Counted from the first letter of the stretch, positions 1 to 6,243 are shown. The stretch is DNA of 8,277 nt from JAYGED01 sp046582565 (GCA_046582565.1 JAYGED010000098.1:1-8277), one strand, 5' to 3'. Program-made: numbers and translations. Notes: generated by a model from the sequence alone, not told the origin.

Positions 1-1
1 C

Positions 2-646
2 GGCCCGCATTTCGGCGCCGGTTACGACCTTAAGGAAAACTGGCGCGAAAAACACAAAGGCGCCGAGGGTGTGCTTGGTACGCGCAACATGCTGCAGGCC
101 TGCGTCGACTTCGAATATGGCCCTTGGGACTGCAGCAAACCGGTCATTGCCATGGTGCGCGGCTACTGCCTGGCCGGGAGCTGCGAGCTGGCGATGATGT
201 GCTGCGTCACCTTCGCCACAGAGTCGGCAAAGTTTGGCGAGCCGGAAATCCGCTTCTCGACGTCGCCGCCGATGCTCGTGATGCCGTGGATGGTCGGGCT
301 CAAGAAGGCTCGCGAACTGCTCTACACCGGCGACATGATCGACGCCCAGGAAGCCTGCGCCATCGGCATGATCAACCGCGTGTTCGCCGACGATGAGCTT
401 GAGGCCGAGACGTTTCGTTACGCCCGCCGTTGCGCCGCTATCTCTCTCGAAGGATTGAGGATAACCAAGGCGTCGATCAACCGTGGCGCTGAAATCGCCG
501 GCTTCCGCCAAGCCATGAGCTATGGCCTCGAGCTCGGCGCCATGCTCGACGCGACGCCGACGGAGAGCTACCGCATGTTCAAGGAGGTCACTGAGCGCGA
601 CGGCCTCAAGGCCGCCATCCGCTGGCGAGAGAGCCAGTTCGAATAA
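2..646 (+). CDS. Enoyl-CoA hydratase/isomerase (crotonase) family protein, 5'-truncated by window edge
   Basis: The open frame runs from base 2 (214 visible residues) to TAA at 644-646. A GTG at 71 is internal, because homologous sequence continues upstream of it. Crotonases hydrate or isomerise acyl-CoA thioesters in the cytoplasm. The visible start (FGAGYDL, residues 4-10) matches the first oxyanion-hole segment, and GYCLAGSCELA (about 54-64) the second. The Glu of CEL (residue 62, codon 185-187) and the Glu of FGEPE (residue 82, codon 245-247) align with catalytic Glu144 and Glu164 of rat mitochondrial enoyl-CoA hydratase, so hydratase chemistry is plausible. The usual PGxGGTQRL segment after the second Glu is replaced by a hydrophobic SPPMLVMPW stretch, suggesting a divergent acyl pocket. 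About 45 N-terminal residues are missing, judged from the roughly 260-residue family length. The substrate is unknown. A 125-nt gap with its own promoter-like sequence separates it from the next operon. Confidence 0.9.
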   Translation, partial: GPHFGAGYDLKENWREKHKGAEGVLGTRNMLQACVDFEYGPWDCSKPVIAMVRGYCLAGSCELAMMCCVTFATESAKFGEPEIRFSTSPPMLVMPWMVGLKKARELLYTGDMIDAQEACAIGMINRVFADDELEAETFRYARRCAAISLEGLRITKASINRGAEIAGFRQAMSYGLELGAMLDATPTESYRMFKEVTERDGLKAAIRWRESQFE

Positions 647-714
647 CCCGCAATGGCAGCTCGATGACGATGATCAGCGAGGCCGCCCGGCAGACGATAC
701 GATAGGCGAAATCC

Positions 715-749
715 TTGACTCACGCGATCAGATGAACTGTGTACTGTAC
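715..749 (+). promoter_or_regulatory. Candidate promoter with overlapping operator for the ridA-hydrolase-PcaC-like operon
   Basis: TTGACT at 715-720 matches the sigma70-type -35 box at five of six positions. The best -10 candidate is TGTACT at 740-745 (four of six, 19-nt spacer, which is long). It overlaps a short inverted repeat, GTAC-T-GTAC, at 741-749, where a repressor could block polymerase. The inferred transcript would start about 20 nt before the RidA start codon. The sequence shows only the boxes and the repeat; promoter activity and the regulator are inferred. Confidence 0.35.
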
Positions 750-771
750 GGTTAGTTCGCGGGAGGCGACC

Positions 772-1185
772 ATGTCAAACAGTCAGTCGGGCCAAAAGAA
801 AGTTATCGGCGAGCCGATCGTTATCGGGGGCCGTCAGTTATCCCTGTCTCGCGCGATCCGGGCGGGTGATTTTCTGTTCCTTACCGGGCAGATACCGTTT
901 AAGGACGGCGAACCTATGACGGAGGGAGACATCGAGGAGCAGACCCGCGCAGTGCTTGATGCGATCAAGGATACCCTGCAACAGGCCGATTGTGAGATGC
1001 AGGATGTGGTGAAAGCCATGGTCTGGCTCGCCGACCGGGCTGATTTTCCGGGCTTCAACACGGTCTACGGCGAGTATTTTCCGCATGATCCCCCGGCCCG
1101 CTCGGCGGTGGTCAATGCGCTGTTGGTGGACGTGCGCATTGAAATTGAAGTGGTCGCTTATAAACCGATTTCCGGCATGGCGTAA
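772..1185 (+). CDS. RidA (YjgF/YER057c/UK114) family enamine/imine deaminase-like protein
   Basis: A 137-residue protein, normal for the family. ATG at 772 is chosen over the upstream in-frame GTG at 739 because GGGAGG (761-766) lies 5 nt before it. RidA-type proteins are cytoplasmic trimers that hydrolyse reactive enamines or imines to ketones plus ammonia; paralogues serve as RutC-type aminoacrylate deaminases or 2-aminomuconate deaminases. Visible hallmarks are FLTGQIP (36-42), EEQTRAVLDAIK (55-66), FNTVYGEYF (95-103), PPARS (107-111) and EIEVVAYKP (124-132). Arg110 and Glu124 align with E. coli RidA Arg105 and Glu120, the carboxylate-binding and active-site residues, so deaminase chemistry is likely retained. 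The gene heads a three-gene operon with an alpha/beta hydrolase and a PcaC-like protein, so a pathway-specific role is more likely than housekeeping, although a generic RidA cannot be excluded. Confidence 0.93.
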   Translation: MSNSQSGQKKVIGEPIVIGGRQLSLSRAIRAGDFLFLTGQIPFKDGEPMTEGDIEEQTRAVLDAIKDTLQQADCEMQDVVKAMVWLADRADFPGFNTVYGEYFPHDPPARSAVVNALLVDVRIEIEVVAYKPISGMA

Positions 1186-1190
1186 CCAGA

Positions 1191-1997
1191 GTGGCTCAAA
1201 CCGCAGCGGACGGCACAGCGTACGAATGGCATGGCGATAGCGGACCGGTTATCGCGCTGATCCATGGCGCCGGCCTCAACCGGGCCATGTGGCAATGGCA
1301 ACGGGCGGCGCTGATGGAAAAGCACCGGGTGCTGAGCTATGACCTGTATGGCCATGGCGAGAGTCCGGCGCCCGATAGCACACCGGATTTATCAATGTTT
1401 TCTGGCCAGTTGCTCAGATTGCTGGATGAAACCGGCATACGCTCCTGCGTTGTCGTTGGGTTTTCCCTGGGCGGCATGATCGGCCGGCGTTTTGCCATGG
1501 ATTACCCAGAGAGGCTGTCGGCTCTGGCTATTCTGAATTCGCCGCACAGGCGCGATGAGGCGGCCCAGGAAGCGATCCTCAAGCGGCTTGATCAGGTGAG
1601 ACGTGACGGCCCGGCGGCAACGGTTGAGGCCGCCCTGGAGCGCTGGTTTACCGATCGCTTCAGGGCCGCCAATCCGCGGACCATAGAGCTTGTCCGCACG
1701 TGGGTTCTGGCGAATGACGAGCAGGTCTATCCGGCAATCTATCAGGTGCTGGCCAATGGTGTTGCGGAGCTTATAGCACCGACCCCGGCCCTATCCTGCC
1801 CAACCTTGGTGATGACGGGCGATGAAGATTTCGGCAATCCCCCCGCGATGTCGCACGCTATTGCTGGCGAAATTTCAGGGTCGCGGACGGTCATTCTGTC
1901 CGGCCTCAGGCATATGGCCCTGGCCGAAGACCCGGAGCAGGTCAATGAGGTGCTTTTATCTTTCTTGGATCATGTGAGGAGAACAGCTGATGGCTGA
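1191..1997 (+). CDS. Alpha/beta-fold hydrolase (lactonase/C-N or C-C hydrolase type)
   Basis: A 268-residue cytoplasmic alpha/beta hydrolase. The oxyanion motif HGAG (25-28) is followed by YDLYGHGES (50-58), the nucleophile elbow GFSLGG with Ser92, the acid in GDEDFGNPP (Asp213) and the base in GLRHMALAEDP (His241). The triad is complete, so the enzyme should be active. The layout resembles 3-oxoadipate enol-lactonase (PcaD), RutD and the succinate-enamide hydrolases of the vitamin B6 and trigonelline pathways; sequence alone does not choose among them. The start is GTG at 1191, 5 nt after the RidA stop. No clear Shine-Dalgarno is visible and the next Met (33) lies beyond the oxyanion motif, so translational coupling to the RidA gene is inferred. 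The 3' end overlaps the next start by 8 nt. An adjacent hydrolase and CMD-type protein also occur as pcaD-pcaC in protocatechuate operons. Confidence 0.92.
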   Translation: MAQTAADGTAYEWHGDSGPVIALIHGAGLNRAMWQWQRAALMEKHRVLSYDLYGHGESPAPDSTPDLSMFSGQLLRLLDETGIRSCVVVGFSLGGMIGRRFAMDYPERLSALAILNSPHRRDEAAQEAILKRLDQVRRDGPAATVEAALERWFTDRFRAANPRTIELVRTWVLANDEQVYPAIYQVLANGVAELIAPTPALSCPTLVMTGDEDFGNPPAMSHAIAGEISGSRTVILSGLRHMALAEDPEQVNEVLLSFLDHVRRTADG

Positions 1998-2370
1998 CAA
2001 TATGTTTGAAAAGGGTTTGGAGATCCGCAAGGCCGTGCTTGGCGCGGAGTATGTGGAACGGTCTCTCGAAAATGCCGATGATTTCATGATGGCGTTCCAG
2101 GAGCAGGTGACGACCTATTGCTGGGGCGACGGGTGGGGCGGCGAAGCCCTGTCGCGTCGTGATCGCTCACTGTTGAATATCGGTATGTTGGGAGCGCTTG
2201 GTAAAACCGATGAGTTGAAGCTGCATATTCGCGGTGCCATCAACAACGGCCTCTCCAATGACGAGATCAAAGAGGCGCTAAAACAGGTGTCGATTTATGC
2301 CGGTATCCCGGCTGGTCTGGGGGCGTTCAAGGCGGCCCACGCCGTGCTGAAAGAGGCCGGGCGGCTATAA
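1990..2370 (+). CDS. Carboxymuconolactone decarboxylase family protein, PcaC-like
   Basis: 126 residues, the usual size for PcaC. ATG at 1990 follows AGGAG (1977-1981) by 8 nt and overlaps the hydrolase stop by 8 nt, indicating a translationally coupled operon. The sequence follows the PcaC pattern: an N-terminal RKAVLG..YVERSLE (13-27), FQEQVTTYCWGDGW (36-49), RDRSLLNIGML (57-67), LKLHIRGAINNG (76-87) with the family His79, and DEIKEALKQVSIYAGIPAG (91-109). It lacks the CxxC of AhpD-type peroxidase partners, so a decarboxylase, isomerase or lactone-handling role fits better than antioxidant activity. The expected gamma-carboxymuconolactone decarboxylation is family knowledge; no pcaGH, pcaB or pcaIJ genes are visible, so the substrate may be a related lactone or unsaturated dicarboxylate. 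The last six bases overlap the stop end of the opposite-strand Rieske gene. Confidence 0.9.
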   Translation: MADNMFEKGLEIRKAVLGAEYVERSLENADDFMMAFQEQVTTYCWGDGWGGEALSRRDRSLLNIGMLGALGKTDELKLHIRGAINNGLSNDEIKEALKQVSIYAGIPAGLGAFKAAHAVLKEAGRL

Positions 2371-3504
2371 CAGGGCCTGCAGGCGGTCCGCGTACCACAG
2401 CGCGAAATTGGCGACGCTGGGTTCCAGATCGGCGCAGAACCGGCCCTGTTTGGCAAACGGGGATGCCAGCCCCTGATAGTGCCGGGCGAGGGCGGGAATG
2501 TCTTCGGCGAGTGCCGCGTCCATGCGCTCGTAGTACACCCGCGAGCGGCTGTCGAAGTCTTCATGGGCTATGGTTTCCGGCGGGAAACAGACCGACATGA
2601 CGACGCGGCAGCGCCCGGTTTCCAGGGGCGTCGCTTCATAGACCCAGATCGCTTCGCTGCTGGCGGCGAATGTCATGTTGGGAAACAGCCATGTATAGCG
2701 TGTACCCTCACGATTGCGCCCATCGATGGTGGAAATTGACGGCAAGGCATGCTGCTGGCTATCGGCCAGCAGCCCGCCGGTTCCCTCCGTCTCGCCAAAC
2801 TGGCTGGCATACTGGCCCGTAACCCGGTCCGCCGCATCCGGCCGGACGTAAACATCGCTGAGGGAATCCGGGTGAACATAGGGCAGGTGATAATATTCGT
2901 TGAAGACCTCGAGAAATCCCTTCCAGTTACAATCAACCTCGAGTTCCAGACGCCGGGTCGTGACCAGTGTTTCGAGCGCCCAGGGCGCGTGAAGCTCGGA
3001 AAAATCCCCCAGCCAGCTATCGATATCATTCGTACAATTATCAAAACAGATAAAGGCAAAGCCATCCCGTTCAGCGGCTCCGAATTCGATGAGGCCATGC
3101 TGGGATTTGTCGAACGCCTTACCTTTCGGCATGGAGGGTGCTGCCCGCAAATCGCCTTCCAGACTGTAGGTCCAGAGATGGAAGGGGCAGCTTATGGCGT
3201 TTATTCTGCCCGAGCCTTCCAGCATCAGGGAGCCGCGATGACGGCAGCTATTGGAAAAAGCCCGCAGAGTCTTTGATTTATCCCGAACAATGATGAGTGG
3301 GATTCCGGCAATGTTGAGGGCGCTGTAATCGCCGTGGGCTTTCCACTGATCCGCCCGGCCGACCCCGATCCATGAGGTGCGGAACACCGCATCACGTTCG
3401 AGCACGGCCACCGATGCATCCGCGTAAACTGCAGGAGGCAAGGTTGCGGCCGTTTCGATCGGCGCTGTGACAGCCGACAACGCGTCGCGTAAATCATCAC
3501 CCAT
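2365..3504 (-). CDS. Rieske non-haem iron oxygenase, alpha (catalytic) subunit
   Basis: A 379-residue protein. The N-terminal Rieske domain has CRH (Cys87, His89) and CPFH (Cys106, His109), the complete ligand set for a [2Fe-2S] cluster. The C-terminal catalytic domain has NWKGFLEVFNEYYHLPYVHP (193-212), supplying iron ligands His206 and His211. AEDIPALARHYQGL (333-346) supplies the third ligand, probably Asp335. Glu203, three residues before His206, occupies the position that is Asp in naphthalene dioxygenase (Asp205) and carries electrons between subunits; Glu there is reported for carnitine monooxygenase CntA and related amine oxygenases. This suggests hydroxylation or demethylation of an amine-type substrate, but ring hydroxylation is possible. 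Ferredoxin and reductase partners are not in the window. ATG at 3504 has no good Shine-Dalgarno, and the next Met (94) lies inside the Rieske motif, so the start is moderately secure. Confidence 0.94.
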   Translation of the reverse strand: MGDDLRDALSAVTAPIETAATLPPAVYADASVAVLERDAVFRTSWIGVGRADQWKAHGDYSALNIAGIPLIIVRDKSKTLRAFSNSCRHRGSLMLEGSGRINAISCPFHLWTYSLEGDLRAAPSMPKGKAFDKSQHGLIEFGAAERDGFAFICFDNCTNDIDSWLGDFSELHAPWALETLVTTRRLELEVDCNWKGFLEVFNEYYHLPYVHPDSLSDVYVRPDAADRVTGQYASQFGETEGTGGLLADSQQHALPSISTIDGRNREGTRYTWLFPNMTFAASSEAIWVYEATPLETGRCRVVMSVCFPPETIAHEDFDSRSRVYYERMDAALAEDIPALARHYQGLASPFAKQGRFCADLEPSVANFALWYADRLQALL

Positions 3505-3639
3505 GGCAGAGGGCTTTCAAAAGCTGATGGCGTACGGTATCCAGACCAGATGCGCCATCGGCAGTCAATATATGGTTCTGGAGACCGGTGAAGAAGTGTG
3601 AGACCATTTCAGTCGTAACATTGCGATCAGGAAAAAATC
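3505..3639. promoter_or_regulatory. Divergent regulatory region between the Rieske and luciferase-like oxygenase genes
   Basis: These 135 nt separate two start codons facing away from each other, so both promoters must lie here. On the minus strand, TTGACT (plus-strand 3563-3568) can serve as a -35 box for the Rieske gene, with no good -10 match behind it. GTACGGT at 3532-3538 repeats a 7-mer found at 746-752 upstream of the RidA gene. AGACC occurs three times on the plus strand (3543, 3582, 3601). The rightward gene has an AGGA ribosome-binding site at 3629-3632, 7 nt before its ATG. No convincing rightward -35/-10 pair was found. Confidence 0.5.
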
Positions 3640-4677
3640 ATGAAATTTCAGTTGGCGATCAATCTTGAGCGATTGGATGACAGCCTCGATATGCGTGACG
3701 TGGTCTCGCACACAATTGAAATGGTGCAGATGGCGGAAGAGGGAGGCTTCACAATTGCCTGGGCGGCGGAACATCACGCGCTGGAGATGACGATCGCGCC
3801 CAACCCGTTCCAGATTCTGACCTGGTGGGCGGGCCATACAAATACTATCCGATTAGGCTCCGCTGTTGCGGTCGCGGCCTATTGGAACCCTATTAATCTG
3901 GCGGGCGAGGCTGCCTTTGCCGACCTTATCAGCGGCGGGCGGCTGGAATTCGGCATTGGCTCGGGCGCCTATCAGCGTGAATTCGACCGCTTGGCTCCCG
4001 GGCTGAAGCAATCGGATGCCTGGCGCTATATGAACGAGATGATACCGGCGGTGAAGGCCCTGTGGGCGGGCGATTACGAACATGACGGTGAATTCTGGTC
4101 CTTCCCAAAATCCACCTCGGTTCCAAAACCCCTGCAGCAGCCCCATCCCCCCATCTGGGTGGCCGCCCGGGCGCCGATCACGTTTGATTACTCCGTGGCG
4201 AACAACTGCAACATCATGTCATGGCCCTTGACCCGCCCCATGAGCGAAGCGGCGCTGTACAAGGAACGCTTCGACGCGGCGCTTGCCGCCAATCCGGATT
4301 GTCCGCGGCCGATCTTCGCCATGATGCGCCATACGGCGGTCTACGACAGCGCGAGCGACCGCGATATTCCCATCAAGGCCGCCCAGCGGCAACTGAGCCA
4401 GTTTGAGAATTTGTTCAAAAACCTGGGCGATGTGGACAACGGGTTTCCGAAGGCGATTGAGTTTGGCGAATTGGAGAACCGCGCTGAGTACGATCCGAAC
4501 ATGCTGCATGACAATCTGGCGTTCGGAACACCCGATGAGGTCATCGAGAAGCTCAAGCTCTACGAAGCCCTGGGCGTGGATGAGTTTATCTATTACGCCA
4601 GTATGGGGCTCGGGCATAAGCAGCAGAAACGCTCAATGGAGCTGTTCTGCAATGAGGTGATCCCGGCGTTTACCTGA
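3640..4677 (+). CDS. Luciferase-like (LLM-class) flavin-dependent monooxygenase
   Basis: 345 residues, typical of the bacterial luciferase-like TIM-barrel family, which uses reduced flavin supplied by a separate reductase plus O2. Hallmarks are the early AAEHH (42-46) in the flavin/substrate pocket, LGSAVAVAAYWNP (72-84), the ISGGRLEFGIGSGAYQREFD block (97-116), PHPPIWVAARAP (168-179), and the C-terminal GTPDEVIEKLKLYEALGVDEF (296-316). The start ATG is preceded by AGGA (3629-3632) at 7 nt. The family includes RutA (uracil ring opening), TgnB (trigonelline ring opening), alkane and sulfonate monooxygenases and F420-dependent enzymes; the subclass cannot be fixed by eye. An opposing aldehyde dehydrogenase gene one base away and an alpha/beta hydrolase nearby favour an oxidative ring-opening role over light emission. 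No flavin reductase is seen in the window. Confidence 0.92.
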   Translation: MKFQLAINLERLDDSLDMRDVVSHTIEMVQMAEEGGFTIAWAAEHHALEMTIAPNPFQILTWWAGHTNTIRLGSAVAVAAYWNPINLAGEAAFADLISGGRLEFGIGSGAYQREFDRLAPGLKQSDAWRYMNEMIPAVKALWAGDYEHDGEFWSFPKSTSVPKPLQQPHPPIWVAARAPITFDYSVANNCNIMSWPLTRPMSEAALYKERFDAALAANPDCPRPIFAMMRHTAVYDSASDRDIPIKAAQRQLSQFENLFKNLGDVDNGFPKAIEFGELENRAEYDPNMLHDNLAFGTPDEVIEKLKLYEALGVDEFIYYASMGLGHKQQKRSMELFCNEVIPAFT

Positions 4678-4678
4678 C

Positions 4679-6163
4679 TCACCGCATGACGAACGGATTC
4701 GTCATGGGCTCGCTCGAGGTGTTGATCCAGATGGTTTTGGGCCGGGTATAGTCATACATGGCCTGAAATCCCGATTCCCGGCCATAGCCCGACCCCTTGA
4801 AGCCACCGAACTCGGCGATGGGTGAGACAACCCGATAGGTGTTGACCCAGACGATGCCCGCGCGCACCGCCTTGGCAACGCGCAGAGAACGGGCGCTGTC
4901 GGTGGTGAATATTCCGGCGGCAAGGCCATGTTTGGTGTCGTTGGCGAGGCGGATGACTTCGTCCTCATCCTTAAACCGCAGCACGGTTAGGACAGGGCCG
5001 AAAAGCTCCGTATCGACGATTCGCTGGTTCTGGGCCTTGCATTCAACGATGGTGGGTTCATAAAACAAACCCTCGCTGTGGCCCGCGGGCTGCTTGCCGC
5101 CGCATAGAAGCGTACCGCCTTCTTCGAGGGCGAAAGCAACCTCTCTCTCAATGTTGTCCAGCTGTGCCTGGGTGCACAGGGGGCCCATTTGGGTCTCTTC
5201 GGCAAGCGGGTCGCCGATGTTTATCTGCAAGGCCTGAGCGACAATTTTCTCAAGAAATTCATCGGCGATGTTTTCCTGCAAATAGAGGCGGGATCCGGCG
5301 ACACAGCTCTGACCGGTGGCCCCGAAAATGCCGGCGATGGAGCCGTTGACCGCGCTCTCGATGTTGGCGTCATCGAAGACGATAAACGGCGACTTGCCGC
5401 CAAGCTCCAAAGAGACTTCGGCAAAATTTTCGGCGGAATTATACAGCACATGTTTCGCCGTGCTCGGGCCGCCGGTAAAGCTGATCCGCTGTACCAGGGG
5501 ATGAGACGTCAGAACCTTACCGCAGGGCTCGCCATGGCCGGTCACAATATTGACCACGCCCGGTGGAAAGCCGGCATCGTCGATGATGCGGCCAAATTCC
5601 AGCATGGCGGCCGAGGCATGTTCGGATGCCTTCAACACCACGGTGTTGCCGGCGGCAAGCGCCGGTCCGATCTTAACCGCCACCAGGAATAGCTGGGAAT
5701 TCCAGGGAACCACGGCGGCGACAACGCCGAGCGGTTCACGGGATGTAAAGGCCAGCATATCGGGCTTGTCTATGGGCAGCGTCTCGCCGTGAATCTTGTC
5801 GGCGCAGCCCGCGTAGTAATGGAAGAATTCGGCAATATACTTGGCCTGCCAGCGGGTCTCTTTCAGCATCTTGCCGGTATCGATTGATTCTATCCGGCCG
5901 AGCTCTTCCGATTTTTCGGCCAACAGGTCAGCCAGTTTGCGCAAGTGCCGCCCGCGCTCCGTCGGCGTGAAACTTGCCCAGGGCCCTTCGCTGAAGGCGC
6001 TATGGGCGGCCTCCACTGCTCGGCCTACATCGTTGGCCGTTGCCTCGGGAATTTCCGCCCAGGCCTTTTGGTCGGTCGGGTTCACGCTGACAAAGGTTTT
6101 ACCGTCTTCCGAGTCCACCCATTCGCCGTTGATGAGCATTTGATAGCGGATAAGTTCGGTCAT
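4679..6163 (-). CDS. NAD(P)-dependent aldehyde dehydrogenase
   Basis: 494 residues, the standard ALDH length. ATG at 6163 is chosen over an in-frame ATG at 6238 because a perfect AGGAGG lies 8 nt before it and because LINGEWVDSEDG (10-21) then sits at the usual distance from the N-terminus. ALDHs oxidise aldehydes to acids, or cyclic hemiacetals to lactones or acids, in the cytosol. The active site is complete: PWN with Asn155, KASE (178-181) for cofactor binding, FTGG (229-232) at the Rossmann turn, LELGGKSP with general base Glu253, and GQSC with nucleophile Cys287. E-L-F-G-P-V-L and GGFKGSGYGRE further on are also typical. The gene converges on the luciferase-like oxygenase with a single base between the stop codons. 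In the trigonelline pathway an ALDH (TgnC) acts directly after an LLM oxygenase (TgnB), an analogy offered here as inference. Substrate and cofactor preference are not determined. Confidence 0.96.
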   Translation of the reverse strand: MTELIRYQMLINGEWVDSEDGKTFVSVNPTDQKAWAEIPEATANDVGRAVEAAHSAFSEGPWASFTPTERGRHLRKLADLLAEKSEELGRIESIDTGKMLKETRWQAKYIAEFFHYYAGCADKIHGETLPIDKPDMLAFTSREPLGVVAAVVPWNSQLFLVAVKIGPALAAGNTVVLKASEHASAAMLEFGRIIDDAGFPPGVVNIVTGHGEPCGKVLTSHPLVQRISFTGGPSTAKHVLYNSAENFAEVSLELGGKSPFIVFDDANIESAVNGSIAGIFGATGQSCVAGSRLYLQENIADEFLEKIVAQALQINIGDPLAEETQMGPLCTQAQLDNIEREVAFALEEGGTLLCGGKQPAGHSEGLFYEPTIVECKAQNQRIVDTELFGPVLTVLRFKDEDEVIRLANDTKHGLAAGIFTTDSARSLRVAKAVRAGIVWVNTYRVVSPIAEFGGFKGSGYGRESGFQAMYDYTRPKTIWINTSSEPMTNPFVMR

Positions 6164-6171
6164 GAATTGAA

Positions 6172-6177
6172 CCTCCT
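6172..6177 (-). promoter_or_regulatory. Strong ribosome-binding site that fixes the aldehyde dehydrogenase start
   Basis: The plus strand reads CCTCCT, that is AGGAGG on the coding strand, 8 nt upstream of the ATG at 6163. It is the strongest Shine-Dalgarno in the catabolic region and rules against the longer in-frame start at 6238, which has no comparable site. Confidence 0.85.
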
Positions 6178-6233
6178 GTGAGCTGGTGAAGGCCGGTTTT
6201 TGCGCCCTGAGTTTGTCTAAGGTGATTCTGTTC

Positions 6234-6243
6234 GGCAATTGCC
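6234..6243. promoter_or_regulatory. Perfect 10-bp palindrome upstream of the aldehyde dehydrogenase gene, candidate operator
   Basis: GGCAATTGCC is a perfect palindrome, 70 nt upstream of the aldehyde dehydrogenase start codon. The arms extend to 16 bp (TT...AA outside) with one mismatched pair. It lies in the only non-coding stretch (6164-6266) available for that gene's promoter, a common place for a dimeric repressor to bind. No flanking -35/-10 pair is clear and no regulator gene is in the window, so the role is inferred. Confidence 0.3.

Noticed and set aside
739..771. Upstream GTG start for the RidA protein
   Set aside because: It would fall within the candidate promoter/operator and lacks a ribosome-binding site, whereas ATG 772 has GGGAGG at 5 nt.
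2749..3276. 175-codon plus-strand ORF
   Set aside because: It is antisense to the Rieske gene and its translation shows no family features; the opposite strand has a complete oxygenase with all metal ligands.
4219..4617. 132-codon minus-strand ORF
   Set aside because: It lies wholly within the luciferase-like oxygenase gene on the other strand and has no ribosome-binding site or recognisable domain.
5189..5692. 167-codon plus-strand ORF
   Set aside because: It is antisense to the aldehyde dehydrogenase, whose active-site residues are all intact; a GC-rich shadow frame.
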